A model generated the notes under the pieces. It did no database searches, had not been told where the DNA came from, and saw nothing but the letters and a program-made list of their open reading frames with translations. This document shows, in pieces, positions 25,640 through 25,670 of a stretch of DNA of 25,670 nucleotides. Position 1 is the first letter of the stretch. The number at the start of each line of letters is the position of its first letter. The position numbers and the translations under genes were made by a program. The stretch comes from Chara braunii (lineage: Eukaryota; Streptophyta; Charophyceae; Charales; Characeae): contig BFEA01000716.1 of the NCBI GenBank assembly GCA_003427395.1, positions 201,959 through 227,628 on the forward strand, written 5' to 3'.

Positions 25640-25670
<31 letters not shown>
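25640..25670 (+). repeat. 31-bp poly(A) at the window edge
   Basis: An A-run reaches the window end. It may be the tail of a plus-strand retroposon whose body is in the unassigned sequence upstream, but no HP-I or coding remnant supports that. Confidence 0.6.

Noticed and set aside
24753-25670. Plus-strand retroposon ending in the terminal poly(A)
   Set aside because: No hairpin module, coding remnant or duplication could be found; a GGACGCCAGGCCC near 25203 resembles HP-I but lacks the second stem arm.

Overview
This window is a stretch of plant-type nuclear DNA made almost entirely of mobile elements. No host protein-coding gene could be supported. The plant assignment rests on L1-like LINEs carrying a zf-RVT zinc finger after the reverse transcriptase (a plant-typical arrangement), many short foldback elements, and U6 snRNA retrocopies with plant-like sequence. 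I cannot name the species; any streptophyte would fit. The sequence has N runs and one obvious gap-edge duplication, so it comes from a draft assembly.

Layout. 1-700: tandem repeats and a tRNA-derived SINE-like unit duplicated exactly on both sides of a single N. 700-5700: a dense series of terminal-inverted-repeat (TIR) elements without coding capacity. Several share the tip GGGYCTCGCTSCACTACT and sit between 3-bp target duplications (TGA, TAT, TTA, TCA), as expected of PIF/Harbinger-type MITEs. Two U6 snRNA retrocopies lie among them. 5862-10800: LINE A (minus strand), 5'-truncated in the endonuclease and decayed, but with an open 540-codon RT block, a zinc finger, a long 3' UTR and a poly(A) tail. 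10827-11568: a 46-G run, an (ATG)n tract and a 337-bp N gap. About 11700-13182: LINE D (plus strand), a decayed C-terminal piece with its 3' UTR and poly(A). 13331-13487: a short LINE 3'-end remnant. 13654-23645: LINE C (minus strand), apparently full length (about 8.0 kb without its insertion), flanked by GATAGAAGATTT. It has ORF1, endonuclease, RT and zinc finger. It is split by LINE B (14362-16332), which is flanked by a perfect 15-bp duplication. 23646-25670: non-coding sequence with one more LINE 3'-end remnant, an orphan hairpin copy, two related foldback elements, and a terminal poly(A).

The most interesting signal is a small RNA-hairpin module in the 3' regions of all four LINEs and in isolated 3'-end remnants. 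Its core, in LINE sense, is GGGAC followed by a 6-bp stem, a conserved 7-nt loop (CCCGGTT) and the closing stem. Stem bases differ between copies but pairing is kept at several positions. In LINE A, LINE B and two remnants it comes with a second hairpin just upstream of the poly(A). In LINE A it is repeated four times and in LINE D twice. The host LINEs have clearly different coding sequences. The simplest reading is a conserved 3' RNA signal for reverse transcription shared across LINE lineages.

How the parts relate: the LINE proteins (ORF1 RNA-binding protein, APE-type endonuclease, RT) would copy their own RNA into nicked DNA, and can also act on other RNAs, which explains the poly(A)-tailed U6 copies. 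The MITEs would depend on a transposase encoded elsewhere.
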